A stretch of DNA of 64,000 nucleotides from Apostichopus japonicus (GCF_037975245.1 NC_092563.1:7251501-7315500); one strand, 5' to 3'. Numbered from the stretch's first letter, positions 48,884 to 61,836 are shown. Notes: generated by a model not told the origin, from the sequence alone. A program made the numbers and translations.

Positions 48884-48977
48884 TCACTCCAAGATTACTG
48901 TATGTCGTCCAGTTACAGAGTTGTTTACAATTGACAATTCATAATCATGGATGTTAAATATGAATCTAAGAGACTGC
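48884..48977 (+). mobile_element. SINE fragment lacking the tRNA head
   Basis: From TCACTCCAAGATTACTG to AATCTAAGAGACTGC it matches the body of the SINE at 49316-49563 in the opposite orientation, with few differences. It lacks both the tRNA-like head and the tail, so it is truncated at both ends. Confidence 0.85.
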
Positions 48978-49315
48978 CTTCTATTTGTTTTTGTTTTTGT
49001 GTTTTTGGTCAATGTGTGTGTTTGTGTGGTACATTTCAAATTGTGGTTTATATAGAAAAATTTGAACACATGACTTGTATCAAAGTTTGTTGAACCAGAT
49101 AGCCATATTGATAAAGAGAATGTCAGATTATCTAATAATGTTAAAGTGCAAGGAAAATGGGTTAATCCTGTCCCAGTGAACTCTCCCCATAGCATTACAA
49201 TATATAAACTCCTTACTTGCATTTTTTTATGGGAAATAACTTCACTAATCATCAGCATGATTTTGATCATTGCTGCGTGTGCTTATATTTAAAGCCCTTG
49301 GTGGAAAATAGTCCT

Positions 49316-49563
49316 TTATGTATGTATGTATGTACTTTAGATCCTCCTGCAAGCAGGAACTCGCGAAGAATCCATCATTGGCTTATCAAAGCCGCAAGCT
49401 GACCGAAGTCAGTCTCTTAGATTCATATTTTAACGTCCATGATTATGAATTGTCAATTGTCAACAACTCTGTAACTGGACGACATACATTAATCTTGGAG
49501 TGACTCGAACTCGGAACCTTATGATTGAAAGGCACCGGCGTTAACCACTGAGCTAACGCTCCC
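49316..49563 (-). mobile_element. Full-length tRNA-derived SINE
   Basis: On the minus strand it starts GGGAGCGTTAGCTCAGTGGT. The A box TAGCTCAGTGGTTAACGCC lies at 49538-49556 and the B box region GGTTCCGAGTTCGAGTCA at 49501-49518. The body runs through GACAATTCATAATCATGG and CTTCGGTCAGCTTGCGGC, then a short hairpin CTCCTGCAAGCAGGA, to a tail of ACAT repeats (49316-49334). The 3' acceptor side of the tRNA part does not pair with the 5' GGGAGCG, so it is not a functional tRNA. Together with 48884-48977 it forms a 94-bp inverted repeat about 430 bp apart. Confidence 0.88.
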
Positions 49564-52500
49564 TTATATGAAATGAAACTTTGTGATACACATTCATGTC
49601 GCATATATAGTTTTATGGAGTCAGCTGTATAGATGTTAGTCTCGAATGGAAGATACTACCCAATTATGATTTTGAGATTCGGGACCCCCATTAATCTCAA
49701 AGAAAAATGTCGGGATAGTAAAAGCTATTTCCGGTGAAGCAGGCAAACCCAAATTACACCAGCACCATTGCTTTAAAAAAATTGAAGGGGCCTGCAGTTT
49801 CCCTTTAATACAGACTGCAAAAATACCTGCCAACAATTTCGTGGAAATTGACTACTGAAAATGAAAGTTGGAACATTTGCAGTGGGTTTTCCTGAAGTCA
49901 CAACAATATTGATATGATTTCTAACACCAGCCTGACCTTAGTTATCAGGTAAAGTAGTAACTGGAAACAATTGAGATACATTTATGTTCCTTTTAACCAC
50001 TCTGCGTTCATGCTGCAATTTGATTTGTACAGTTGGAGTTCATCTCACTGTGCAGTTTTAAGTATATAGATATTTGTAAACTATGCATGATTTTTTTTTA
50101 TACTGTAGGTCAAGTACAAATATGATATTATTTGCTCAAGTAATGTTCACTAGTAATTCTACCACTGAGCCATTGTCCTTCAAACTCTTTGTTTACAGCC
50201 GATTGTAAAGCTCATGATTTTCTGTACATGTTCAACGCCCCCCACCCCCCACCCCCCCAGAACACAAAGTATATTGTTAGCTTGTACAAATTACTTAACT
50301 CTTGTGGTGGACATTATGTAAGTCAACAATATCTCATTACTCATAACAACAAATCAATTTGTTATTAACCTTTCCACATAAAACACCCTTAAATAGAAGA
50401 TGAACCAATTGTCTGGCCTACTCTGTAGATATGCCTGTTATGTTCGTTAAAACTGACGACGTTAATCATTAGCTCATTAGACAGCTCAGTTTGGGATGAA
50501 TGGATTTAGAAAAGAGATTAGAGGACTTCAATAATATTTCTGTGGAACAGTAACATCTTGAAAATGGAGAAATATGATCTTGTCATTGTCTTTATTTTTT
50601 GTCTTCTTCTTTCATCGATTTAACGTAACCAGCTGCTTGAACAATGAGATCATTAATTGGAATAAATTGTGTGATATCCCTGTTTAGATGGTTTCCGGTG
50701 TCAGCAGCTTTTGGACGGGCAGAATGTTTTTCCCTGCCTCTGTTGTGTTATCTCTGCCCAACAGTCTCTGGAAAGAATTCGAGAGTGAGAAAGAGAGAGA
50801 GTGTGTTCTTGAGATGCTCGCTACATGTAGGACAGCTGACTGATCTCTGTTTAATTAGGGGAGAAATTTATTTGTAAACCTCGTTATCCAGACCACATCT
50901 GGCAATCCTCTCAGGGATAATGCCTTTCAACATCTTGTGAGCATAGAGTCTCCTCTCAATGTAAACCATGTGGCTAATGGAAAAGCAATAAAGTGCGAGT
51001 GAATCATATCATGTACGTAACCATACTTATGTAATAGTCCGATGATCATACAGACGAAACTTGACGTAGCAACAAATTATCAGAAAGAGGGGAAACTTAG
51101 AAAAGGCCAAAAGTTTTGTATAGCTTTAAACTTGAATATATATATGTTTTTGTCTAAGTTTTTTTTTTTTTCTGGTGTTTGTTATCGTCAAGGTTACGAT
51201 ATTAGCCGTGGTGGTTTTCAAATCTGAGTTAACATTAATAGACACTTAAACTTTGAGGGTATGCATCTAAATCATTGCAGGTTTGTTGCTAGAGGTACTA
51301 TAGTGGAGGATGCTAGATTATAAATGACATTCTGCTGAAACTGAACAAAGCTTGAGTTGCAAAAGTTTGTTCTTGTTAGAAATAGTTTACATCAACCACA
51401 GATAAGGCAAGGTTTAACTTTTAATAGTTGGGATATTCTTATATGAAATTCAATCCTACATCCCTGCAATCAGGAAGAGGTGAAAGGGTAGGGTGTGGGG
51501 AGGGGGAAGGATGGGAGCAATGGACAGGAACAATGGCTGAGGAACAATAATGGAAAGAAGTTGGAGCAAGAGAGGGTTTACCCCAGTCCATGTTCCATTT
51601 GGAATACTTCATACATGACTATGTTTTGTTAGTGGTACTAGGTATCTGCTGTTTTAGAAATCTTACCCTCCTCCACCCCAGCCCCCTCCCCCTTCCCATA
51701 GACTCTTGGAGCCCAAAATCCCTCCTGAAGGAGATATTGAGGATAAAGGAAATGGCTGCTGTAATAAGTCATATTTTGTGTCTTGTTCACCATGGTATAC
51801 ATCCTCTATTGTGTATGCAACAAATAGTTCCAGATGTTGTTCTGAATGATGTCACACAGATGGTAAGAAATCTGAAATTTAGGCTGGAAGCAGGATGACC
51901 AATGAGTTGCTGATAGGTGCTGACAGCTGGGTGGAAGCAGGGCCCTTCCTGCAGGATAAGTAAAAGCAAGGAGCTTATTATCTCAATTAGAATATAGGCC
52001 ATATCCTTGAATCCAATCTCTTCATGAAGATGACCTTGCCATTATTGTCTTATGTTTGTTTCGGAACAAAAAGTACCTCAAACATTAAAAAAAGAAAAGA
52101 AAATTTTAGACGATTAATTACCCGTCCAAACTGCTAGAAATGGTTTCATACCGTCAGCCTATAGGCATTACGTTTGAGTATACGTTTGTAAATACAAAGC
52201 AGAATGAATCGTTTAATTATACAATCGAGTAAACATCGAACAGAAGTTGTTAGTCACCACGAGGAAAATCCTTGAATAAATAAGAAAGACAAACGAAAGA
52301 GAGAATAAAAAAATGCCATTCAGTCTTGTGAGTTTTAGCATCGAGAATCTACTTAACCTAACGTTTCCTCAAGAGTAATAAATAGTCTACGAAATCGAAT
52401 CCAGAGATATTAGGCTACGTGTCACTTTAAGCAGAAGATTAGGTAAATCACTGTGTGTAGCTCATGGAAAAGCATCCCCCTCTCGAATCTTCAATTTATC

Positions 52501-55500
52501 ACCAACTCTGTGAGAATTAAGCGAAAGACCTGGCAATCATCGCGATGTATTTTGCTTTTGTCAATATTAATTATCGCCACAACAATGAGGGAAACCCGTC
52601 GGCCGCCGGAAGGATTTTTCGTCCGACCGTTTTGGCCACCTGTGCCCTCTACACTTGTTTCAAATGAGTTTTGTCGTGCACCTGCCCAACTTGACGCACT
52701 TCAGACAAATATGAGGAGCTAATGAAGTTGGGGAACCTGTAAGATTCAACAAGATGAGCAGAAAAAAACAAAAAATCTGTCTTTTTCTTTAGTTTTTTTT
52801 TTTTTTACTTTCTTCTTTTCTGTCTGTTTTTTTTTTCTAAATCTTTTCTTGGCTGTTTTTTTATATTTAAAAAAAAGTTTTGTATGAAATATTTATGCTG
52901 TCTGTGTCAGGATTATACTACTACTACTACTGCTGCTGCTATGTCATTTTGAGAGATATTCAGTTGAAAGTATAATTACATAGCCCTTGTGAATGTGCAT
53001 CACATATGATTAAAGATATCTGGGGAAGAAGAAGAAGAATGATATATATGTATGAAGTATGTTTCTATAGACTGGACTATATAAAGGCAATGCTTGGGAA
53101 AATGGTGAGATGATCAGGGGGATAGGAGGAATGAGTAAATAGGTAAGGTTATTGTTTGGTGATGGGGAGGAATATAAAGAAAAGTGAGTAGCAGAGTTTG
53201 AGGACTTGGTGGAAACAGTTGAATATGGAAACTGGCCTTTTACTAGTGATTTGGGGGAAGTGGGGGAGGGGAGGGGGAAGTAGAGGCGAGGTGAGGGGGG
53301 AGGTAGAGGTGGCTCCAAACTAACACAAATTAAATGGTTTACTGGTGGATACTTGGTTAATAAGACTACCATTTATATGTAATATGTACAAGAAGGGAGA
53401 GAAAAGGGAGAGCAAAGTTTCAGTAAATTATAACCTAGATTCCCAGTCCCTCTTGTTTTAGTGAAACAGCTGGACATATCACTTGAGGGAAAGGTAATCG
53501 GGAAGGAAATATGAAAATTGAGTAGTAGCTACAGTTTGAGGAGTCAGTGGAAACGTTGGCTTGAATATAGTAAAAAAAATGCAAAGGACCATTACTGTGC
53601 CATTGGGAGTTGGTCTATGGGGTAAGGGTAGGGGGAGGGGTAGGGATACTTTCAAGTTGGCAGGGCCTACATATTTTCAGGGTTCAAAATAACGTGAACT
53701 GAAATGGTTTAATGTTAATTTGAAGACACTGATTGATACAGAGTAGATCGAATGTGCTGTGTATGAGTTTTTTAGATGGGAGAGATGCTGATTGGGACAA
53801 AATGTCCATCAAATGATCCCTATAGTTACACCAAATGCAACCATATTCAGTGAAATGGTATTATTTGCAAATTTATATGCTACAAAGATTGCAAAATGGT
53901 CCTATGGATACAAAGTTTTCAATTAGATGGTTTGATGTGAAGTTTAATTTTTTAATTTTTTTTTTATCTATATACTTTAAACTTTCATTTTTGGTTGACC
54001 CTTTTGGCCGTTTTTTTTTTTTTTAAATGAGTTTTCTATTGGTTGACATAGATTATGACCTTACATGTATATACATACCTGTTACTATAAATCATATTTC
54101 TGAAATTAAACTTTCTGCAACCACATTTTTCTTGTTAAACCCTGATAATTATTACTGTAGCAAGTGTGATATACACATGTGGCTCAATCACAGGTCATAT
54201 GAAGAATTAGGAGATTGATTTGTCATTGTAAAATAATCTAAAAGCTTCCTCCCTTCCTGAGGGTCTCCTTAATTCCTCTTCAAACTCTAGAAGCACTGTT
54301 ACAGTTTATTTATGGACCTGTATTTTTCCTATTAAAGGATTACGTCTTCTTAATAGCTTTTATGCCTAATTGAGGACAAATGGGTCTCCCTTGTCAGTCA
54401 AGATGTGTCATGTTTTGACTTTTAACATGTCACTTCTGCGAGGAAGTCGTTTGATCTTACAAATCAGTACCAGAGTAATAGCGGAGCGATCATTTTTAGC
54501 CCCCTTTCTCCATCTCGAAACCACTTAATTTTTTCTCTCCGGGAGTATTTATCACCTGATGTTTTCCACTTTTATTTATACACTGCCTTCTCATCTTACA
54601 CCATCCGAGGAGGAATCAGAGATTTTAAGATGATGAAATCTAGTCGCCAATTGTTATTGGTTATTGAGACATCCGATCGGGCTCTGTTTATATCGGTTAT
54701 TTATTGAAGGCAATCACGGACGTGATTTCCTCCAACCCTAACTAGAGTCGAAATCGTTGGAAGGAACAATTAATCTTGTCGGCGGAAAAGTCCATTACCG
54801 TGATGAATAAGTCTAAGACATGTCTTTGTAATTAAAAGGCCTTAAAAAGTTGATTAAATTACCATCAGTATCACCACTCTCCTCTTTCCCCCCCCCCCCC
54901 TTCTCTACTCCTAAAACTGTTTTGTGTTTTATTTTTATATGTATATATATTTTTTCTTGTAATGCAAGTGTGATGTTAAAAGAGGCACATTTAAAGTGAC
55001 TTCAGTTCTGATTCATTAGCATTGTTTACATTCGTCGACCAATTTAGCGCTCTTTTCGTCTCAATTTATATCCTATCTTGTTACGGGCCGGATTATATCT
55101 CCGTTCTTCTCTGTCTTTGGTATCCCAAACGCTGCTCCATTTTCCTGATGTAAGCCAAGCCTCTCTTTGTTAGAAATTAAGCAGATCAATTTCCCAAGCG
55201 ATAACTTTTGAAACAATTTTTATAGAGCCATTTGGGGGATTGATGCAATGTAAAAGCTTCCGAAAATTGTGAGCAAGGACCGGGGAGGTATATTATGAAG
55301 ATAAAAAGAGGATCAGTGTTTAGGATGAAAAAAGGCATGTGTGAAAATGGGTCTCATTTTGTGTTGGAAATATTTACTTTTACAGCCAAAATTTAAGATA
55401 ATTAGAATCAGTTTGCACTCAATGGAATTGGCAAAGGGAAATGTAAATTTGATTGCATTAGTTGAAAGATAACATTTAATAACTTATTGACATTTTACAT

Positions 55501-56240
55501 ATACTTCAAATACTGGAGAGGTGTTGCAGATCCTTTATCAAGAATTTTTCTGCAGTTTAAAAAAAGCAAATATAATTTTTTCAGATATAAATTTCATTCA
55601 TAAATTCATAAATTTCATTCAGCTATAAAATTTTAAAAAAAGACAGAAAGAGAAATAAGGAAATTGACCCCACGAAACAAATTTGGTTAAATTGCATGCC
55701 TTGCATGGCCAGTCCTGTATATGCAGTGGCTCAGTGTGCTAAAATTTCAAGCCTGAAAAATCTCACCCTTGACAATAAAAATTATTCCTGAGTGGTGACA
55801 CTCTCAACAAATTACAAAAACTTGTTAGTATTTTGTGTCAAAGTAATTGTCTGGCAAACATTGTGCTTCTGTGAAGGATCCTGAGGTTATCAACTGGGTC
55901 TGATGTCCTATGTTTACCCACACCCCCCTCCACCTCCTGAGATGTTCAGGCACTTTTCTCTTCCAAGAACACCTTGTCAAATTCCTGGGCCAGTTGGTGA
56001 TATATAGGAACCAGATGGGTAATGAATGGTGAGTGTATGTTGAAATATACTTACGGATGCTACAAAAAGCTGACTTCACTTTTAATTACTGAGCCTCTAA
56101 TTTGTCTTCCAAGATCATGGAACTCATTGTAAACAGATATTCAATACATGTTTACTTTAGTAGTGTGTAAGTCTGTACAATTAACTGATGAGTTTTGTGT
56201 TTTCATACTTAATGGGGCTCTCTCTCCCCCTAGCATTTCA
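49564..56240. other. Large non-coding interval, possible conserved non-coding blocks
   Basis: No firm exon. A frame starting at 50689 just after an acceptor-like gtttag reads MVSGVSSFWTGRMFFPASVV and on to a stop about 51 codons later, and one at 52585-52719 reads MRETRRPPEGFFVRPFWPPV and on to TAA; both are unproven. Stretches 50440-50880, 52130-52720 and 54270-54860 are complex and balanced compared with the low-complexity sequence between them, as conserved enhancers often are. Simple repeats include CTA/CTG triplets (52919-52940) and G-rich patches (53250-53310). Confidence 0.3.
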
Positions 56241-56806
56241 ATAGAGGGCACTGTCATATTGGTCCTAATAGAGGGCACTGTCATATCAGTCCTTATAGAG
56301 GGCACTGTCATATCGGTCCTAATAGAGGGCACTGTAATATCGGCCCTTATAGAGGGCACTGTCATATCGGTCTTTATAGAGGGCACTGTCATATTGGTCC
56401 TAATAGAGGGCACTGTAATATCGGTCCTAATAGAGGGCACTGTCATATCGGTCCTGATAGAGGGCACTGTCATATCGGTCCTGATAGAGGGCACTGTCAT
56501 ATTGGTCCTTATAGAGGGCACTGTAATATCGGTCCTGATAGAGGGCACTGTCATATCGGTCCTTATAGAGGGCACTGTCATATCGGTCCTTATAGAGGGC
56601 ACTGTCATATCGGTCCTGATAGAGGGCACTGTCATATCGGTCCTGATAGAGGGCACTGTCATATCGGTCCTTATAGAGGGCACTGTAATATCGGTCCTTA
56701 TAGAGGGCACTGTTATATCGGTCCTTATAGAGGGCACTGTTATATCGGTCCTAATAGAGGGCACTGTCATATCAGTCCTGATAGAGGGCACTGTCCATCG
56801 GTCCTA
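56241..56806. repeat. 27-bp minisatellite, 21 units, open on both strands
   Basis: The unit is ATAGAGGGCACTGTCATATCGGTCCTT, given here as ATAGAGGGCACTGTC plus ATATCGGTCCTT. Because 27 is divisible by 3, frames stay open: + strand IEGTVISVL repeats (219 codons from 56148) and - strand PSIRTDITV repeats (216 codons). Most differences between units fall at GTN and CTN third positions in the + frame. No promoter, splice site or homologous protein was recognised, so I call it a repeat rather than a gene; a repeat protein is the alternative. Confidence 0.93.
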
Positions 56807-57614
56807 ATGTCGGTGATCTGTACCGTTTATCCATCTCTCAAGTAAAGTAATACGATTGCAAGAAAGCCCTGACATGCTGTGAGCAGGCCGGAAGCTTGCA
56901 TACTAACTCACGGGGTGATTGACTAACTTCATGATTCCTGAACGAAGAACATGCCTAATTTCTAGGAAGGAACAAAAACAATCACTTATCTAATGTGCTT
57001 TAACTTCAAAGTCTCAGTACTTGTTTGCCAAATTTAAACTTTGACCTTTCCAGCTTACTGCACTAAAAGCTCAGTGAAAATGACACTGTTCAATGCAATT
57101 TTCATATCAATATTCATTATATTTATTGAATTACCTGTCGTTAAAAATTTTGAGCTGCATAAGATTCGCCAGATTTTTTAATGAGTCCGTATTTTCTACA
57201 AACTTCAATCAAAATTTGCAAGCTCCACCCAGCAGATCATGCCCTAATCAAATCTCTTTTTTTTGTTTACAACCATTAGGCATAGGACTACTTTCATTAT
57301 TGTGGCTAGCCTGTTTTAGGTTCCATCTCTTGAATGTATACTTCTCTTGGTCTTACCGATGTAGCTTGCGAAATTGTGTCTTTTCCTTCCATTGCAACGA
57401 ATAAAGAGGTGTTTTTAGACGTTTCCTCAGTGAGATTGTTAAAAGTGGACGATACAAGTATAGGACTGCATTAAAATCTTGATCCAGCCGCTTTGTGTAG
57501 ACTATTTTGTTTACATTTGAACATTCTGACATGGGCAGTCACAGTAATTGTATGGTAAATCTTTCGCGCCATAAGGGCAACAGAAAATAAATTTCTTTCT
57601 ATCCATTGCGACAG
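56807..57614. other. Non-coding spacer
   Basis: Includes open but unsupported + strand stretch 57093-57404. No repeat recognised. Confidence 0.35.
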
Positions 57615-57901
57615 CTTTCCTCCATCAAAACCCACCCGGTCAGAGTGCAATTTAGAATAAGAAGCGTCGATCCTAAATCGGAAGTTTGTCTTCCGAAATT
57701 CATCAGCAAAACAGGTATCGAGACTTTAAACTTCATTTCTCAAGTAAACCCCAAAATAGGTTTACAAAAAAAACGACGACAAAAAGTGCAATTGGAAAAG
57801 CCTAGGAGGCCGCCGAGAAAAGAAAGACAAACATTTCGATGTCATAAGAAGTTAAAGTTGATATGGATATTTTCAAGTTCAAAGACTCTGTGTTGTATGT
57901 A
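57615..57901 (+). CDS. Candidate exon J or short basic ORF
   Basis: After an acceptor-like site (ctttctatccattgcgacag) the frame reads LSSIKTHPVRVQFRIRSVDP then KSEVCLPKFISKTG, reaching a donor-like ACAG/gtatcg at 57714. Without splicing it stays open to TAA at 57899-57901 and adds a strongly basic stretch (QKKRRQKVQLEKPRRPPRKE). An ATG lies at 57606, so an unspliced 98-codon frame is possible too. The basic segment resembles a nuclear-localisation or nucleic-acid-binding tail, but no family is recognised; a transposon relic is an alternative. Confidence 0.4.
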
Positions 57902-59010
57902 ATATATGCTACCCTGCATTCTCTTCAGCCCAGGGAACAGTGCTGGTTCCATTGCTGACATTCCACATCTGGTTCTTGTCAAAGTCACCTCGGCTACCCC
58001 ATGGTGAATGTTGAACAGCAGTAAAAAACAGAAAAGAAATAATAATAATAATAATAAAATAAAATAAAATAAAGGGAAAAAAAATGGGGGAGAGGTAAAC
58101 ACACTTGATGGTTGGTTGGTACAGAGCAGAACCTGCAGAAGAGCTGCTGTAACTTGTGTTTTATAAAAAAAAACTGGCTGATTAAGATCAGTTATTGGCA
58201 GGTTATCCAATTAGCTTCCTGGGAATTGTTCTCCCTGCTTTAAGCTTTAAGATGATGATGATGACGGTTACAACTCAGTAAATATGACAGAAATCACACT
58301 TATTGTGTCTCCAGTAGGAGGAGTAAAAGACAATATCTCTGTCATCTGGACAAGATGATGAGGACAGTTTAATCATGGAGCAGTAATTGATAGAATCACT
58401 CAGCAGTGGTCAACTGTAGGAACAGGTCAGGTTCAACCAGGACTATTAAATAGCAGTTTACATCTCTACCTGGATATTGAAGCCATCTTGCAGAGTACTT
58501 GTTGATTTAGAGGGGTGCACCCATCATCCCCCATCTCCCCACCTCTCTTCTATTCTCCGAGAATTTTATGATGCTTTAAATATCCTCTCCTTCCCTCCCC
58601 GGCCTGCCCCCTTTTCCTCCCCTTTCTCCCTTTGTTGAGTTCGGATACAACAGTGCAGGAGGTAATTTAGATTTGATTAATTTACATCTTATTTTGAGGT
58701 AGACACAAATTATGTTGTCTACTCGGTAAACTTGCAGATAAACCCAAGAAGCTGCTTCAAGAGGTCTTGACTGTATATATGGAATTATTTGATGATTTAG
58801 AGAGCCATTGACCTTTGACCAAACACAGTCAGCATGGGTCTTGAAGTGTGTATCAAAAAAGATGTTGATTATAGTGACCATTACATACATGATGAAACAG
58901 GTTTTTCAAGGATTCTGACAATAAACATTATATATATTGTCGTCATGTACATATACCTGATTACCTGCAAACCATTCTCACTTGTCTTCAAACCTCTCGT
59001 CCGCCCTCAG
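57902..59010. other. Non-coding, presumed intron
   Basis: Holds the AAT/AAAAT simple repeat and a GAT run (58251-58262). No exon called. Confidence 0.4.
58038..58074. repeat. AAT / AAAAT simple repeat
   Basis: AATAATAATAATAATAAT followed by AAAAT units. Confidence 0.9.
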
Positions 59011-59107
59011 ACTTCCCCAACATTTTGTCATCAGCAGATCTTGCAACTAAGTATAGCAAATGGGAACATCAAACACACCTCACCTATTCCTAGTACCCCA
59101 CTGACAG
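59011..59107 (+). CDS. Candidate exon K of an unidentified gene
   Basis: 97 nt are bounded by a strong acceptor (acctctcgtccgccctcag) and a good donor (CTGACAG then gtgctg). Only one of three frames is open; it reads TSPTFCHQQILQLSIANGNI then KHTSPIPSTPLT and ends one base into the next codon. The Ser/Thr/Pro/Gln-rich peptide is typical of low-complexity regions in transcription factors and co-factors (inference, no family recognised). After exon A, this is the best single exon candidate in the window. Whether it belongs with the exons at 2.5-33 kb is unknown; its entry phase (0) is compatible with an exon that ends on a codon boundary. Confidence 0.5.
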
Positions 59108-61686
59108 GTGCTGTGTCCCAGTCCCCGAATTGACAAGACTGAATAACAGCTAAGTATCTTTGTCAGTAGTTGGATTATTTAACCAGGGTCAAAGCGGACT
59201 CGCCCAGTTCATCTCCAGTCATTTTAAGACAAAACATTGTCTGATTATGTTTCCATTTTTCTCTCTCTCATCTTCCGTCTCATTAAATTTTAGTTCTTTC
59301 TAGCATTTTTGCCTAATTATCCTGTAAATATTTATAGATTCCATACTCCTCATTAAAGAGATCATTCTGCCCTCATTTTTCCCTTCAAAGGTCCTTCCCT
59401 ACAATCGAATTCATCTCAAATCTCTGGGGAAATCTGAAATAGTATGACTTAATGAAAGGAAGAAGGTACCTCTTTAAAGTGGTATATATGTATGTGTCTC
59501 TCCTAGACTAAGGTTTATCTAGGCATCATTATATGGATGCACATCATCACTTCCCCAGTTAATGAAACCAGGTGTTTCATTCTTCCAAGGGCTCCCATGA
59601 GGATATGACTTATTAAAACATTTTGATGTCATCCAGCACCAAAAGACAATTTTATCAGCGAGGGGAAAAAACATTTAGAACAAGAAATGACCATTCCAGA
59701 GAAAGTAAACCTCCATAAAAACAATATCATCCATTGTTCATGTAAGCGAAACAAAAGGTGTTTTTTTATTCTATGGGGTCAAAGGTCACTTACCTCAATT
59801 GTGGGCAAACTTCTCTCAGTGATCCAGCCATGATTTCCTTTACTGAATATAATCGTTGTATTACAATCGATCTAAATAAATAAGAAAAAAAGAAGAAGGA
59901 GGTACAACATAGATTATAAAATGAGGGGCATATTGAATGTTTCATGGTATCCCTCTGGCAAAAAAAATGTAAGATTATACAAATATTTTCATTTCTAAAG
60001 TATTTGACAAAGTATTTCTGACCTGACTCCCCCTTCATTTGATTGAAACCATCCCTTCCTTTTTAACTTTCATCAGAGACTAAATTCTTCTTACTGGAGT
60101 GGTAGCCATCTCTCCAGGCTCAAAATCATAATTTAATTCACAATAGGGGGCAAATTCAACCAATTTTGTTATGAAGTTGGGGAACCCTGAGATGCAGACA
60201 AGGAGTTCAACTATATATACCCACAAAAATGCTCACAAGATCAATTTTCCATTTTTTTTTTCTTCTTTTTTTCTTCGGCCTTCCTAATTTTGTCTTGTAT
60301 TCATGAAAGTGCATGATCTCTATCAGGCTAGCAGTTAGAGTTGGGAAGGTAAAAAACTACTGGCTGAACTAGGTAAATGATGATGCGGTCGTGGAATAAA
60401 CCTAAACCTGCACAAATTCAGACCAGATATGGTTGCATGGCCTGAACTTGAAGTATGAGTCAAAATAATGTTATGAAAGGCTTCAAGATCATGTTATCTG
60501 ATGTATCCTGGTTAAAGGGGACACAAAACCCAACCATCATATTTGGCTAAAATATGACAGAGATCTTTGTGATGGACAACCCTCCCAAACAGCTAAGAAA
60601 AAAATATTCTTGTTCCGTCTTGGGAGAAATTCTCAGTTTAAAAGTTTGTGTCTGGGAGCTGTCATTCCATGTCAGAGGACAGTCCCTGATGGCATCCAGT
60701 CAAGACCCCCCCCCCTCTCTCCCCCAGTCCTGTTACAGTATTAATGAATGGATGACTTAAAGCAGAATGAGTGTTAGTAAAAGTCTCTAAATTGATGTTC
60801 TAAGTTTTCAAGATTTTCAGCTGTAAAATATGCCAAGTCTCTAGAAAGCTCCTTTAATGCTAAATTGATGATGTCGTCTGCCCTTCAGTGCAGGCCTAAA
60901 TGTTACATACGTTAGTCCATTGTTTTATCAATTCTAATAAGTTAACCCAAACATGTTTGTTTTAAACGACAGAGCACCTGCCTTGGGTGATGTTTAACAC
61001 CATTTGTTCCTTGACAAATTTAAGATGCGCTGTTTACACCTGTCTATTTTTAAGATCATAAAAGTCATCAACCAGTTGCGTTATGATATCTGAGGAACTG
61101 ATTTAAAGGTCTGTATTAGACTGAGTAGTCCAGCCACTTCTATTGATGGACCTCTGATGTTAAAGAGGGTCATTTATCAAAAATGATAGGTCTTATAGAA
61201 GTTTAAACCGGAGACAGATACCAGTGTTTTTAACCGTCTACGACATATCTGCCAATTTTGGATTTAATCTTTAAATTGCCAATGCCAATTTAATGCCAAT
61301 CTTTAAATTTTGACATATCAAAATTAAATTCTTCGTAAATTTTAAGTTTGACCAACTTTTTAAACTTTGGTCATATATTCTCCATACTTGTTTTCACTAA
61401 AGCACTTAATTAAAATGTGTTCAATTTAAGTGAAACATTCTGCTATTTTTTATTTAGTTTTTTATAATTCGTTACATACACCTATTGTTCTATTGTTAAC
61501 GGTATGTAATACTCCAACACCTGGTATCAGATGTTAGAATTGTAATCAGTGCACAGACGTACTAGCTTTTGTAATTTTAAAAACATTCAAGACTGGGTGA
61601 AGGCTTAAATGTTTGTTGTGAACTTTGTATTGACAATGTACTGATGTACACTTCTTTTCTAATTATTGACTTTCAAAAGATGTCAT
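59108..61686. other. Non-coding, presumed intron
   Basis: C-rich tract at 60707-60727 and T-rich tract at 60252-60274. No exon or transposon recognised. Confidence 0.4.
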
Positions 61687-61752
61687 ATTAATTTACTAAT
61701 TAATTTACTAATTAATTTATTAATTTACTAATTTTATTAATTAATTTACTTT
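61687..61752. repeat. AT-rich tandem repeat
   Basis: Repeated TTAATTTACTAA units, 13-14 bp period. Confidence 0.8.
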
Positions 61753-61755
61753 CTT

Positions 61756-61836
61756 TGTAAAGCGCTTTGAGCAGTAACTTTTGTTTACTGATTTGGCGCT
61801 ATATAAGTCTCATTTATTATTATTATTATTATTATA
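61756..61836 (+). mobile_element. Retroposon 3' tail fragment with TTA run
   Basis: TAAAGCGCTTTGAGCAG, then TTGGCGCTATATAAGT, then a TTA microsatellite. The paired AAAGCGC and GCGCTATAT motifs match the tail type of the SINE at 33806-34118. Only the tail is present. Confidence 0.65.

Noticed and set aside
49501-49563. tRNA gene on the minus strand
   Set aside because: A and B boxes are present, but the acceptor stem does not close and the sequence continues into a SINE body with an ACAT tail.
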